Shown: positions 18,874 through 26,394 of the stretch, piece by piece
Layout: every line of letters starts with the position of its first letter
Position numbering within the stretch: position 1 is the first letter of the stretch
NCBI GenBank assembly: GCA_946183925.1
Contig: CAMHDS010000014.1
Location: forward strand, 1 to 38,070
Length of the DNA: 38,070 nt
Direction: 5' to 3'
Source of the DNA: an uncultured Fibrobacter sp.
Lineage (GTDB): Bacteria; Fibrobacterota; Fibrobacteria; Fibrobacterales; Fibrobacteraceae
Position numbers and translations under genes: made by a program
The notes under the pieces: model-generated
Databases searched by the model: none
The model's input: the letters and a program-made list of their open reading frames with translations, nothing else
Told to the model about the DNA's origin: nothing

Positions 18874-19150
18874 TTTCATACCTCCGCTGATAAACTCTAC
18901 TCTTGAATGCGGTCTTGAGAAAAAATGTTCCGTCCGATTCTATGACAAAGGGAGCGCAGTGTGCGTAGCCGTTAACAAGCACAATGAACATTTTTTGTTC
19001 TGGATGCCCGTCCTGGTTGGCGACGTCGTCCATGTCAAATCGATCGGCAAGTATCTCTTGTCGGACCATCTCCATGATAACGCCGTGCTTTTTGAACACT
19101 GCCTTCGCCTTTTCCTCGTCGTATCGAACTTTTACGCTCTCAATATACAT
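18854..19150 (-). CDS. BrnT-like toxin (probable ribonuclease)
   Basis: 98 residues. VRYDEEKAKAVFKKHGVIMEM resembles the BrnT N-terminus (DxxKAxxNxxKHGVxFE); the rest is a beta sheet (KMFIVLVNGYAHCAPFVIES) followed by FLKTAFKSRVYQRRYENGE, resembling the basic C-terminal end of BrnT. BrnT toxins are RelE-fold ribonucleases that inhibit translation. The match is weaker than for the antitoxin, so the specific family is tentative, but pairing with an RHH antitoxin and toxin-first order support it. The ATG at 19150 has no Shine-Dalgarno sequence; a predicted promoter only ~13 bases upstream would give a very short leader. Confidence 0.65.
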   Translation of the reverse strand: MYIESVKVRYDEEKAKAVFKKHGVIMEMVRQEILADRFDMDDVANQDGHPEQKMFIVLVNGYAHCAPFVIESDGTFFLKTAFKSRVYQRRYENGELRI

Positions 19151-19168
19151 ATTTTATATTCAAAAGTC

Positions 19169-19197
19169 AATATATTTTTGTAGATTCCCGTCACCAA
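19169..19197 (-). promoter_or_regulatory. Predicted promoter TTG-N20-TATATTG of the toxin-antitoxin pair
   Basis: On the minus strand TTTTG is followed 20 bases later by TATATTGA. The same TTG-N20-TATATT spacing occurs before both GNAT cassettes, which supports it as the local promoter type. Confidence 0.55.
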
Positions 19198-19252
19198 AAG
19201 ACCAAATCTACAAACGAAAAACGCAAAAAGCGAATTTTTGCTAAAAACGGCA

Positions 19253-19297
19253 AACAGTTGTTGACAGAAACTTGCATTATGCAACAGTTGTTTGCAT
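19253..19297. repeat. Double CAACAGTTGTT-type element upstream of the toxin-antitoxin pair
   Basis: AACAGTTGTTGACA (19253-19266) is followed by the 19-mer ATGCAACAGTTGTTTGCAT (19279-19297), whose ends ATGCAA/TTGCAT are inverted. The identical 19-mer lies at 26249-26267 and a shorter form at 33423-33438, each upstream of another toxin-antitoxin-like cassette. Likely a regulator binding site or a dispersed repeat. Confidence 0.6.
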
Positions 19298-19310
19298 TTT
19301 TTTGATTTAG

Positions 19311-19430
19311 TGGGGGAGGCCTCCCCCACGCTCCTGCTACGACGTCATGGCGGGCCGCGACCCGCGCCATCTAGCCGTATCATCCGCTTCCCCCTCTCCT
19401 AGGGGCTTGCGCCCCTAAAACCCCTTTTTT
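19311..19430 (+). repeat. Composite palindromic repeat, copy R1
   Basis: Begins with the perfect palindrome GGGGGAGGCCTCCCCC (19312-19327), has a middle hairpin ATGGCGGG...CCCGCGCCAT, and ends with CCCCCTCTCCTAGGGGCTTG then CGCCCCTAAAACCCC. The same order is found at 28477-28658 and, inverted, at 32575-32652 and 32908-32980. Non-coding. Confidence 0.7.
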
Positions 19431-19431
19431 C

Positions 19432-19494
19432 GTGTTATTGCGAGCGTAGCCCGACCATCTTGTCATGCCCCGCTTGACGGGGCATCTCCCTTTT
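19432..19494. repeat. Two short REP-like units (TTATTGCGAGCG and TTGTCATGCCCCGC)
   Basis: GTTATTGCGAGCGTAGC is followed by TTGTCATGCCCC-N7-GGGGCAT, a 7-bp hairpin. They resemble the GTCATTGCGAG and GTCATGCCC short palindromes scattered through many bacterial genomes. Related units are at 28565-28600 and 29350-29394. Confidence 0.55.
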
Positions 19495-19562
19495 ACTAAA
19501 ATAAACACTGACATAGCCTGTGGCGTAAAAAACATAGGCGCAAGTTTAACGATGAGTTAGTT

Positions 19563-19715
19563 CTTATTCTTGTAATCGAAATCTAGCAGTTTCAAATCCA
19601 CTAGAATAAGGCGAACGCTCACGTCCAGCAATGGGCGTGGGTCGTTTGTACGTATGGTGGATAGGTTTTGCTAGAGCCTCGATTACAGTATGTACATTCG
19701 GCACCACGCTTTTTT
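19563..19715 (+). ncRNA. Candidate structured leader RNA, copy A
   Basis: Stem P1 pairs CTTATTCT (19563-19570) with AGAATAAG (19603-19610) and encloses a small hairpin GAAA-N8-TTTC (19578-19593). ACGCTCACG (19615-19623) can pair with CGTGGGTCGT (19636-19645). The same CGTGGGTCG can instead enter a terminator hairpin: GCGTGGGTCG..TGTACGTA (19635-19654) with TATGTACA..CGGC.CCACGC (19689-19709), followed by TTTTTT (19710-19715). Copy B at 29229-29493 keeps every stem with different bases. It lies 37 bases before the start codon at 19753, so it may act as an attenuator; an independent small RNA is the alternative. No upstream -7 box is obvious. Confidence 0.65.
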
Positions 19716-19752
19716 GTTGTTTGTACAAGCATAGGAGCTAGAAGGAGTCCTT

Positions 19753-21084
19753 GTGAGTCAGTTCGACGTGTATAAAGTCAAGACGGAAAATGCAGATTGG
19801 CGGGGAATCTGTTCCTTGAACGGAATCGACTTTGATTCTTTTTGGACCAAGCAGGAATTTACCTCGTTAGCCAAATTGTTGAAACCTGGTGAATCGGTTC
19901 TTGGTTTTACTGCCGGAATGGTGCGGGTTACGGTATCGGGAAAGACAACTTTGTTAGGGAAAGACTCTTGGCTTGTTGCCCTGACCGATATGAGACTTCT
20001 TTTGGTAACGACAACGCCGCTGAAAGGAACGGTCAAAAGCAAAAGTATCGATATAAAGAAAGTGTCGGGAATGGTTGCTTCGCAGAACAGGGCCTTGGGC
20101 CAATTGGTGATTGTGTCAAATGGTGGAATAGTCACTATTGAAAATGCCATGGTGAATACGGTCAAGAGCATAGAAAGCCTATTCAACAAAATAAAGGACA
20201 TCGTCAAACCGCCTGAAACGACAAATCAGAAAGAAATAGTCCCTAATACAGAAACTCTTAATTCGCAGGAACAGGCGGTTCAAGAGCCCAGGCAAATGAA
20301 AGTGCAGGCGAGAAAAGAACCTGTAGCGAATCCTTTTTCCGACGAATTGGATGAATACGAAGAAAAGGCCGAATCGGATGTAAATTCAGTGGTTGCCGTT
20401 TTGGTGGCTTTTTTCTTTGGAGGAGTTGGAGTCCACGATTTTGTTTGGGGACGTGCTATTTTTGGAATAGAAAAAATCGCTTTTTCTATTGCTGCGTGGC
20501 GGTCTGCTGCTAACGGGCATGAAGTCATTTCGGCTTTGTTAGTCTTAGGACTGACAGTTTGGGTTTTTATTGACATATTACGAATGCTGAATGGAAAGTA
20601 TTTTAAAGGACGGACTTGCTCACGGATACCTCAATTTTTTCGTATAGTAACCTTTGTTATGTGTGGTATTGGGATATTGTTTAGTGTAGGGTCGCTTCTT
20701 TCGGAAATTAGTGATAATTCAAAAAAAGATTATGGTGGGCATGTTTACCATGATGACATAGTTGTGGCATATAATCAGAATGCGGCTCAGGCTAAGGTGA
20801 GATATGAAAATAGACGTTTCAGTATCATAGGACAGGTCGGCTCTGTAGAGAAAAATGTTTGGGGTGATTATTTGATAAAACTGGAATCAGGCGGCCTTGG
20901 ATACGCAAACCCTACGAACAAGGTTAAGGAAATGGATCTCTACTTTTCAAGTAGGCAGTCAAAAGAAATTTTGCGATTGCAAAAGGGGAACCGTTTTGCT
21001 GCGAGTTGTATCGGTCGTGGCTTGACTTTTGGAACATATACGGCAGAAAAATGTATTTTGAAACATGTTGTTCAGTATAAATAG
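19753..21084 (+). CDS. Membrane protein: PH-like, TM2 and tRNA_anti-like OB-fold domains
   Basis: 443 residues from a GTG at 19753, five bases after GAAGGAG. Residues ~20-150 form a beta-rich PH-like domain (VLGFTAGMVRVTVSGKTTLL, WLVALTDMRLLLVT). A charged, disordered linker covers ~155-205. Residues ~210-280 form a TM2-type membrane module (VVAVLVAFFFGGVGVHDFVWGR... two helices), and a third hydrophobic helix follows at ~293-318. Residues ~330-443 resemble the tRNA_anti-like OB fold (VAYNQNAAQAKVRYENRRFS, IIGQVGSVEK). The parts are known, but I do not know this combination. Its stop is immediately followed by the ATG of the HEXXH lipoprotein, so the two are surely co-transcribed. AT-rich accessory composition. 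Confidence 0.8.
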   Translation: MSQFDVYKVKTENADWRGICSLNGIDFDSFWTKQEFTSLAKLLKPGESVLGFTAGMVRVTVSGKTTLLGKDSWLVALTDMRLLLVTTTPLKGTVKSKSIDIKKVSGMVASQNRALGQLVIVSNGGIVTIENAMVNTVKSIESLFNKIKDIVKPPETTNQKEIVPNTETLNSQEQAVQEPRQMKVQARKEPVANPFSDELDEYEEKAESDVNSVVAVLVAFFFGGVGVHDFVWGRAIFGIEKIAFSIAAWRSAANGHEVISALLVLGLTVWVFIDILRMLNGKYFKGRTCSRIPQFFRIVTFVMCGIGILFSVGSLLSEISDNSKKDYGGHVYHDDIVVAYNQNAAQAKVRYENRRFSIIGQVGSVEKNVWGDYLIKLESGGLGYANPTNKVKEMDLYFSSRQSKEILRLQKGNRFAASCIGRGLTFGTYTAEKCILKHVVQYK

Positions 21085-22716
21085 ATGAATTACTTGATGC
21101 AATATATCGCCTTTTTGCTCGGTGCCTTCGCGTTATTTGCGTTTTCTGCTTGCTCCGAATATCCCGAGATGGAAAATGACATTTTGGCTTATCATGTATT
21201 CAATGAAGGACAACTGGATGAAGCGAATGACGACAGTTCCTATGTGGACTTGGTCGCTCGTTCCTTTGGGATTAGCCCCAAAGAAGTTCGCAAAGTTCAG
21301 AAGTATATCGTAAAAAAGGGGACGGAGGCAAACCTACGCTTTGCTTACGAGGCGATGCTACATGCTAAGGTCGTGGAATTACTTGATAGGACTGGAAATG
21401 GCGCTAGAAAAGATTATGTGGTGAATGTACTTGCTCCGTACTTGAATTCCCTGACAAAAAATGAACCTTATAAATCGGGAATTGATCGGGAAATATTTGA
21501 AAATGATTTGATTTGCCTGTTTGGAAAATTCTTTGGAAGTCCACATGTGCTTAGGGACTTTGTTGATGATTTGCACCGTTACAACAATGGTGGTGTTTCT
21601 AGTACGGATAATCTCAATGCCCTAAATAAGGTTCTTGTGGAATACAATCTTTTTGTGGTGCTGAATCAGCGGAGCAACCTGAATGTATTAAAGGTTGATG
21701 ATGTTATTTTGCCTCCATCTGAATACAAATGGAAAAGTATTTCTGTACTGAACCTGAAACGGATTATGCCGGGATTGTTGCCTCCTCTGCAAGGTTTTTA
21801 CACGGCGGGAGAAAATCGTGTTGTCGTAATAGACGATATGGTAAAAACGAATGTTGAAGAAATTGCCGCCGAGATAGAACAGGGCAAGTTCTTTTCAAAG
21901 TACGAAGACAGGCGATTTGATAAATTCTGGCATTCTATAGGGTTGAATCTGAATGTGGAAAAGGCCAGTAAAATATATAAGACCCTGATGAAAAAAGATT
22001 TCGCAGGACATACGAAAACATATATCAAGACGGCGCTTGCTATGGAAACGGCAATTCACGAGGCGAAGCATCTTGTGGACCAGATTGAACATCCTGAATT
22101 GACATTGAATTTGGATGCGGAGTTCTCTGCACATGTAACATCGGCGATATTCAATCCAGCTCCACGGGCTGCCTTGCTTTCCGCAATACGTCGTATGGAA
22201 AATTATGCTATGTACCATCGGCTTTCACGCATGAACGAGGTGGCACGTAAACTATGGGAAATGGCCATGCGTTCTGCTGGGGAAGAAATCTATACAGAGG
22301 ATTCCCTAAGGCGTGATTTAATCCACTTGTACAATGACTACCGAACTATACGAGAAAATGCTTTTTTTGAACCTTTGGGCGATTTTAATGAAAAAATTGT
22401 GAGAAAAATCGCAGAACATTATGGTGTTGCAAACCCCGGTGATTCTATTGATTTAAGTTCTCCAAACGAGTCCATGGTTAAGGCTCCTTCAAAACTCTTT
22501 GCCCCCTTACAAATCCCGTCTCAACAAATCACGAATAGGTATATGCCAGAAATCCAGGTTAAGGGTGATGCTGATTCTAACCGTAACTCCAAGAAGTTTG
22601 ACAATGCCTATTATGGAGGAGTCAAGTCTATCGAGAGTGGAAATTCACCAGGAATAGTCATTCGCGAAAGTGATTCTAAGAAAATTGTGGTTCAGGACGC
22701 TCCTATTTCGTATTGA
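21085..22716 (+). CDS. Lipoprotein with HEXXH metalloprotease-like motif
   Basis: 543 residues. Lipoprotein signal with lipobox FSAC (Cys near residue 23). The body is mostly helical and not recognised. Residues 325-329 read HEAKH in the helix AMETAIHEAKHLVDQIE, a zinc HEXXH motif; 21 residues after the first His comes Glu346 in LDAEFSAH, plausible as the third zinc ligand of a gluzincin. A polar, unstructured tail follows from ~470. Starts directly after the stop of the PH/TM2/OB protein (no gap). I infer an envelope-anchored peptidase working with that protein. Alternatively the motif could be structural; no family was recognised. Confidence 0.75.
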   Translation: MNYLMQYIAFLLGAFALFAFSACSEYPEMENDILAYHVFNEGQLDEANDDSSYVDLVARSFGISPKEVRKVQKYIVKKGTEANLRFAYEAMLHAKVVELLDRTGNGARKDYVVNVLAPYLNSLTKNEPYKSGIDREIFENDLICLFGKFFGSPHVLRDFVDDLHRYNNGGVSSTDNLNALNKVLVEYNLFVVLNQRSNLNVLKVDDVILPPSEYKWKSISVLNLKRIMPGLLPPLQGFYTAGENRVVVIDDMVKTNVEEIAAEIEQGKFFSKYEDRRFDKFWHSIGLNLNVEKASKIYKTLMKKDFAGHTKTYIKTALAMETAIHEAKHLVDQIEHPELTLNLDAEFSAHVTSAIFNPAPRAALLSAIRRMENYAMYHRLSRMNEVARKLWEMAMRSAGEEIYTEDSLRRDLIHLYNDYRTIRENAFFEPLGDFNEKIVRKIAEHYGVANPGDSIDLSSPNESMVKAPSKLFAPLQIPSQQITNRYMPEIQVKGDADSNRNSKKFDNAYYGGVKSIESGNSPGIVIRESDSKKIVVQDAPISY

Positions 22717-22742
22717 ATAATATATATTAACGAACAACGTAG

Positions 22743-22768
22743 CCCTGAATCGCAAGTCGAAAGGGCTA
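22743..22768 (+). promoter_or_regulatory. Hairpin leader before GLUG lipoprotein
   Basis: AGCCCT and AGGGCT pair across a 14-base loop just ahead of GAAGGGG, the ribosome binding site of the gene at 22781. A TATATTA box lies upstream near 22722. The hairpin could limit access to the binding site; no function is shown. Confidence 0.4.
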
Positions 22769-22780
22769 GAAGGGGTTTTT

Positions 22781-24325
22781 ATGCGCAAGGCGTTATTTGC
22801 AATCTTCGGAATGGCGGCAATGTTTGCCGCCTGCTCCCAGACGGTGTCGGCGTCTTCTAATGATGACGAAGAAAAAGCTTCTGCCACGGAGAGTTCGGAT
22901 AGCAAGGGGGCTGACGACAGCTCGTCGGGTTCGGGTAGTTCAGAAGACGTGCTGGACAAGGACTGCGTTGGGGAACCGGGCAAGCCCTGGGACGGCACAA
23001 CGGCAAAGGAATTCGCCTGCGGTTCTGGAACCAAGCTGAGTCCCTATATCATTTTGACCGCCGAGCAGCTGGCAAAATTAGCCTTTATCGTCGGGGCAAA
23101 CGAGACGGAATACGAGGGCAAGTATTACAAGCTGGCCGCCGACATCAAGTTGAACGATGGCAAGGTTATCGACGACAAGGGCGCCCTGGTCGCTGATTCC
23201 ACAAAACTACACAAGTGGACGCCCATAGGTAATTCCAGCGTCGCCTTTACGGGAAATTTTGACGGCAACGGACACACAGTCAGCGGCATGTTCATCAATA
23301 CCACGAGTTCCCATAATGGACTGTTTGGGAATTCTAGCGGAACAGTGTCGAATGTTACCGTCGATAATTCGTGGGTGACGGGAGGGAACGCTACTGCGGG
23401 AATTCTCGGAAATTTAAAAGGTACAGGAATCTTAAAGGGGTCAATAAATAGAGCGTCCATAATTGGAACGGGCAATGTGACTGGTGGTGTAATAGGATCT
23501 TATGAATCCGTTTGTTGTAGTAAAGTCGGAAATGTGGAAAATGTGGAAAACGCGGGCTTTATTACAGGGGTGAAAACAGTAGGAGGGGTTATAGGAAGTG
23601 GACAAAACATAAGAATTACCGAGGCGTTCAACAAAGGTGAAATAATCGGCACATCCAATACAGGAGGTATTGCGGGAAATCTTGGTTCAAATTCTGTGTT
23701 AAGTAATGCGTTCAATTATGCCAAGGTTTCTGGAAATGAACACACCGCAGGAATAGCAGGATATATGGGATACTGGCTTAACTGTGGAACATCCATCAAG
23801 CAGGCAACTTTAACAAATTCAATAAATTGGGGTGAAATAAACGGTGAAAAATTTACAGCAGGTGTTATAGGAAAAAACGAATGCTCTACTAACAAGGATG
23901 TTGCTAACACCGCCAAAATCAATGGTACTAATTACGTAGCAGGACTATTCGGATTTGTGAAAAACTCCGCGACGGAAAATGGCTACAATGTGGGTGATAT
24001 ATACGGAAATATTTATGTTGGCGGTATATCGGGTCACAATGAAGTTGGTGTTAGTCAGTCTATCTATTCCAGCGGCAAAGTCGATGGCGATTCCCTTGTA
24101 GGCTTAATGATTGGCTACAACTACAATACCACCATGGCGGATTACTATTACCTGAAACAAGGCGACCAGGAACCCTTTGGCCAGAACAACGGCGGGGGCG
24201 TGGCAACTCCCAAGACCGAGACCGAAATGAAATCTGCCGACTTTGCCAAACTCCTCGGCGACGACTTTGTCTATGACAGCGGCCTGAACGACGGCTATCC
24301 CGTCCTTGCCTGGGAGAAGGAATGA
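22781..24325 (+). CDS. GLUG-repeat surface lipoprotein
   Basis: 514 residues. Signal peptide with lipobox FAAC, then a Ser/Asp/Glu-rich linker (SSDSKGADDSSSGSGSSED) typical of Fibrobacter lipoproteins. From ~85 it opens with SPYIILTAEQLAKLA and FTGNFDGNGHTVSGMF, the usual lead-in of GLUG proteins, followed by a series of Gly-rich turns (TGGVIGS, VGGVIGSG, TGGIAGN, TAGIAGYMG, VGGISGHNE) each one beta-helix coil apart. Such proteins act as extracellular adhesins or structural proteins. It ends one base before the next ATG and so is the first gene of a run with the zinc-ribbon and RDD genes. Confidence 0.88.
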   Translation: MRKALFAIFGMAAMFAACSQTVSASSNDDEEKASATESSDSKGADDSSSGSGSSEDVLDKDCVGEPGKPWDGTTAKEFACGSGTKLSPYIILTAEQLAKLAFIVGANETEYEGKYYKLAADIKLNDGKVIDDKGALVADSTKLHKWTPIGNSSVAFTGNFDGNGHTVSGMFINTTSSHNGLFGNSSGTVSNVTVDNSWVTGGNATAGILGNLKGTGILKGSINRASIIGTGNVTGGVIGSYESVCCSKVGNVENVENAGFITGVKTVGGVIGSGQNIRITEAFNKGEIIGTSNTGGIAGNLGSNSVLSNAFNYAKVSGNEHTAGIAGYMGYWLNCGTSIKQATLTNSINWGEINGEKFTAGVIGKNECSTNKDVANTAKINGTNYVAGLFGFVKNSATENGYNVGDIYGNIYVGGISGHNEVGVSQSIYSSGKVDGDSLVGLMIGYNYNTTMADYYYLKQGDQEPFGQNNGGGVATPKTETEMKSADFAKLLGDDFVYDSGLNDGYPVLAWEKE

Positions 24326-24326
24326 T

Positions 24327-24914
24327 ATGAAATACTGTTTAAGATGTGCAAGAGAAATCGGTGAAGGACATGAAACTTGTCCTTTTTGTGGTACTCCGCA
24401 AAAAGAATTAAGGAAACAGCATATGCATTTACCAGAAGAAAAATCATCAGCAAAGGTCTATATATGTGCTGGAATCGTTGGTTTTTTGATACTCTTGCTT
24501 GTTTTGGCTGTAATTATAGAAAAGAACTCTTTTACATTCAATTCGAAGTCCAAACCCATTCAAACAGAAGTGCTAATGCAATCAAAGACTCCTGTAACTA
24601 GCATAAGTGCTAAGCAAATCTTATCAGAATACAAAAACAACGAAATTAGAGCAGGTGAGATGTTCAATGGAAAAAGAATTGAAATTTCTGGTTGCGTTGC
24701 GAATATAGACAATACATTAGGAATTCTTTCTGTTTATATTAATTCGTGTGGTGGTCCTTTGGATATCATTGACTTTGTTCATGCTATCTTTCCCGAAAAG
24801 GAAAAGAAAAACTTGTCTATGTTAAATAAAGGCCAAAGAATTTCTGTCATTTGTACAATAAATGATGGGGGTAATATAATGGGTGTCCAAGGCGACAATT
24901 GTCTGATAAAGTAG
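24327..24914 (+). CDS. Zinc-ribbon membrane protein with tRNA_anti-like OB fold
   Basis: 195 residues from the ATG at 24327, preceded by AAGGA at good spacing; the frame extends 7 codons upstream but that part overlaps the GLUG gene. Cys4, Cys7, Cys18 and Cys21 form a zinc ribbon (YCLRC...TCPFC). One transmembrane helix at ~48-70. The rest (ILSEYKNNEIRAGEMFNGKR, IEISGCVANI, GQRISVICTI) resembles the tRNA_anti-like OB fold also seen at the end of the 19753 gene product, so the cluster uses the same extracytoplasmic domain twice. Function unknown; probably a membrane-bound ligand-binding protein. Confidence 0.8.
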   Translation: MKYCLRCAREIGEGHETCPFCGTPQKELRKQHMHLPEEKSSAKVYICAGIVGFLILLLVLAVIIEKNSFTFNSKSKPIQTEVLMQSKTPVTSISAKQILSEYKNNEIRAGEMFNGKRIEISGCVANIDNTLGILSVYINSCGGPLDIIDFVHAIFPEKEKKNLSMLNKGQRISVICTINDGGNIMGVQGDNCLIK

Positions 24915-24925
24915 AGGAGGTTACA

Positions 24926-25387
24926 ATGCAAGAAGAATATGAATTGGAATATGTTGGTTTTTGGGCTCGTTTTGGGGCGACCCTAGTAGATGGTATTCTT
25001 GAATGTTTGATTACTTTTCCCATACTAACGCTTTTTTACGGATCCGACTATTGGATTAGTGAAGATTTTATTGCTGGGCCTGTGGACTTTGTAATGAGCT
25101 ATGTTTTTCCTCCTGTAGCCGTTATATTGTTTTGGTGTCTTAAGCAAGCGACTCCTGGGAAAATGCTGTTGTCTGCAAAAATTGTTGACGCAAAAAACGG
25201 GAAAGCACCAACGACAGGACAATTAGTTTTAAGGTATTTTGCATACTTTATATCCATAATTCCTTTATGTTTAGGATTTGTTTGGGTTGCGTTTGATTCA
25301 AAAAAACAGGGCTGGCACGATAAAATTGCGGGCACGGTCGTGGTGCGTCCCCGAAAGCATACGGAAGACGTGAAGTTTGAAAAATGA
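24926..25387 (+). CDS. RDD-family membrane protein
   Basis: 153 residues from the ATG at 24926, preceded by GAGGAGG with six-base spacing; a TTG-led extension of nine codons overlaps the previous gene and is unlikely. Family pattern: GFWARFGATLVDGI (first Arg and Asp of RDD), ATPGKMLLSAKIVD, LVLRYFAYFISII, and KQGWHDKIAGTVVV (last Asp). Three to four membrane helices. Some RDD proteins are Na+/Li+/K+-H+ antiporters but most are uncharacterised. It follows the zinc-ribbon gene by 11 bases. Confidence 0.9.
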   Translation: MQEEYELEYVGFWARFGATLVDGILECLITFPILTLFYGSDYWISEDFIAGPVDFVMSYVFPPVAVILFWCLKQATPGKMLLSAKIVDAKNGKAPTTGQLVLRYFAYFISIIPLCLGFVWVAFDSKKQGWHDKIAGTVVVRPRKHTEDVKFEK

Positions 25388-25428
25388 ATTATAATTAAAA
25401 ATATTTTACCCTAAGCCGCATTTTTACA

Positions 25429-26223
25429 ATGAACAGAAAGCAACATTTTAGAACCCATGTGCAAGGGGAATCTCTTGAGAATCAAATAAATCTGTTGTAT
25501 GATAAAATTACAGAAATACTTTTATTACCAATAGTAATTTTTGTTGCAACGATTTTTATTTGTATGATTTATATTGGAGTTCTGAAGGTTGAGCTTCTTA
25601 CGGTTGTTTTTCTCTTGATCCTACTAGTCGTATTCTCCATTAGAGCTTTTTTCAAAATCAAGAAGCTGCATCGACAAATTTGGCATTACAGAAAAGGCTT
25701 GGATGGTGAAAGATATGTAGGGTCCATGTTGGAGAAATTTTCCTCTAACAAGACATTTGTTTTCCACGACATAGTTTGTGAAAAACAGAATAATGACAAA
25801 ATTGTGAAATTTAACATAGATCATGTTGTCATAAGCACAAAGGGAATATTCACCATTGATTCTAAAAATTGGTCTTTGCCCGACCGAGAATACAACCAAG
25901 CGGATTTCGTATTTAAGGATGGAGAACTCTTTGATAGTACAGGGGTACTTCAAAAAGACCTAATGGACAAGATAGATTCCCAAGGAAAATGGCTAGAAGA
26001 TAAAATCCACGAATGGATTAATCAACGAATTCCCGTTTACAGGGTAGGCATAATGATTGGCGCTTATGTAAAAAACGTAAATAAAGATTTTTCAAAATTT
26101 TGGATTGTTAATGACAGCGCGTTTGCTGGATTGTTTGACAGGGAAAAAGAAAAAATGCCTATGCAAGATGTGTTGCGGATTTCTGATTCCATTCGTCGAT
26201 TTGTGGAAAAACCGATAAAGTAA
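25429..26223 (+). CDS. NERD-domain membrane protein
   Basis: 264 residues. Two transmembrane helices at ~29-75 (LPIVIFVATIFICMIYIGVL and LTVVFLLILLVVFSIRAFF), then a NERD domain from ~90: GLDGERYVGSMLEKF, FNIDHVVISTKGIFTIDSKN. The motif matches the nuclease-related core, with the usual E-x-K replaced by D-S-K. NERD proteins are suspected nucleases, often in mobile or defence contexts; this one would place the domain at the membrane. No clear Shine-Dalgarno sequence before the ATG. The gene has its own 41-base upstream gap and may not belong to the preceding run. Confidence 0.82.
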   Translation: MNRKQHFRTHVQGESLENQINLLYDKITEILLLPIVIFVATIFICMIYIGVLKVELLTVVFLLILLVVFSIRAFFKIKKLHRQIWHYRKGLDGERYVGSMLEKFSSNKTFVFHDIVCEKQNNDKIVKFNIDHVVISTKGIFTIDSKNWSLPDREYNQADFVFKDGELFDSTGVLQKDLMDKIDSQGKWLEDKIHEWINQRIPVYRVGIMIGAYVKNVNKDFSKFWIVNDSAFAGLFDREKEKMPMQDVLRISDSIRRFVEKPIK

Positions 26224-26248
26224 AAGTTTAGGGTTAAAAACGCTTAAT

Positions 26249-26267
26249 ATGCAACAGTTGTTTGCAT
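26249..26267. repeat. 19-base CAACAGTTGTT element upstream of GNAT cassette 1
   Basis: ATGCAACAGTTGTTTGCAT, identical to 19279-19297. It lies ~130 bases before the small-protein gene of cassette 1. Confidence 0.6.
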
Positions 26268-26288
26268 AATGATCGAAAAACGGACCGA

Positions 26289-26309
26289 CCTCTTGTTTTT
26301 GCAAAGAGG
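26289..26309 (+). terminator. CCTCTT/AAGAGG hairpin between NERD gene and GNAT cassette 1
   Basis: Six-bp stem around a T-rich loop, without a following T run. It may be a weak terminator for the NERD gene, or an operator, since it overlaps the TTG of the next promoter. Confidence 0.35.
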
Positions 26310-26322
26310 ATAAAGTATATTT
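26293..26322 (+). promoter_or_regulatory. Predicted promoter TTG-N20-TATATTT of GNAT cassette 1
   Basis: TTG at 26293-26295 and TATATTT at 26316-26322, the same spacing as before cassette 2 (33464-33493). A leader hairpin CAGGC-N4-GCCTG follows at 26351-26364. Confidence 0.6.
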
Positions 26323-26394
26323 TAGGTAGGAACCACTAGGGGTTGCCACCCAGGCCTACGCCTGTTACCATATGGACAAAGCAAAAGAGGAACT

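Noticed and set aside
19311..19494. Possible CRISPR array
   Set aside because: The palindromes are not regularly spaced, units differ, and there are no cas genes.
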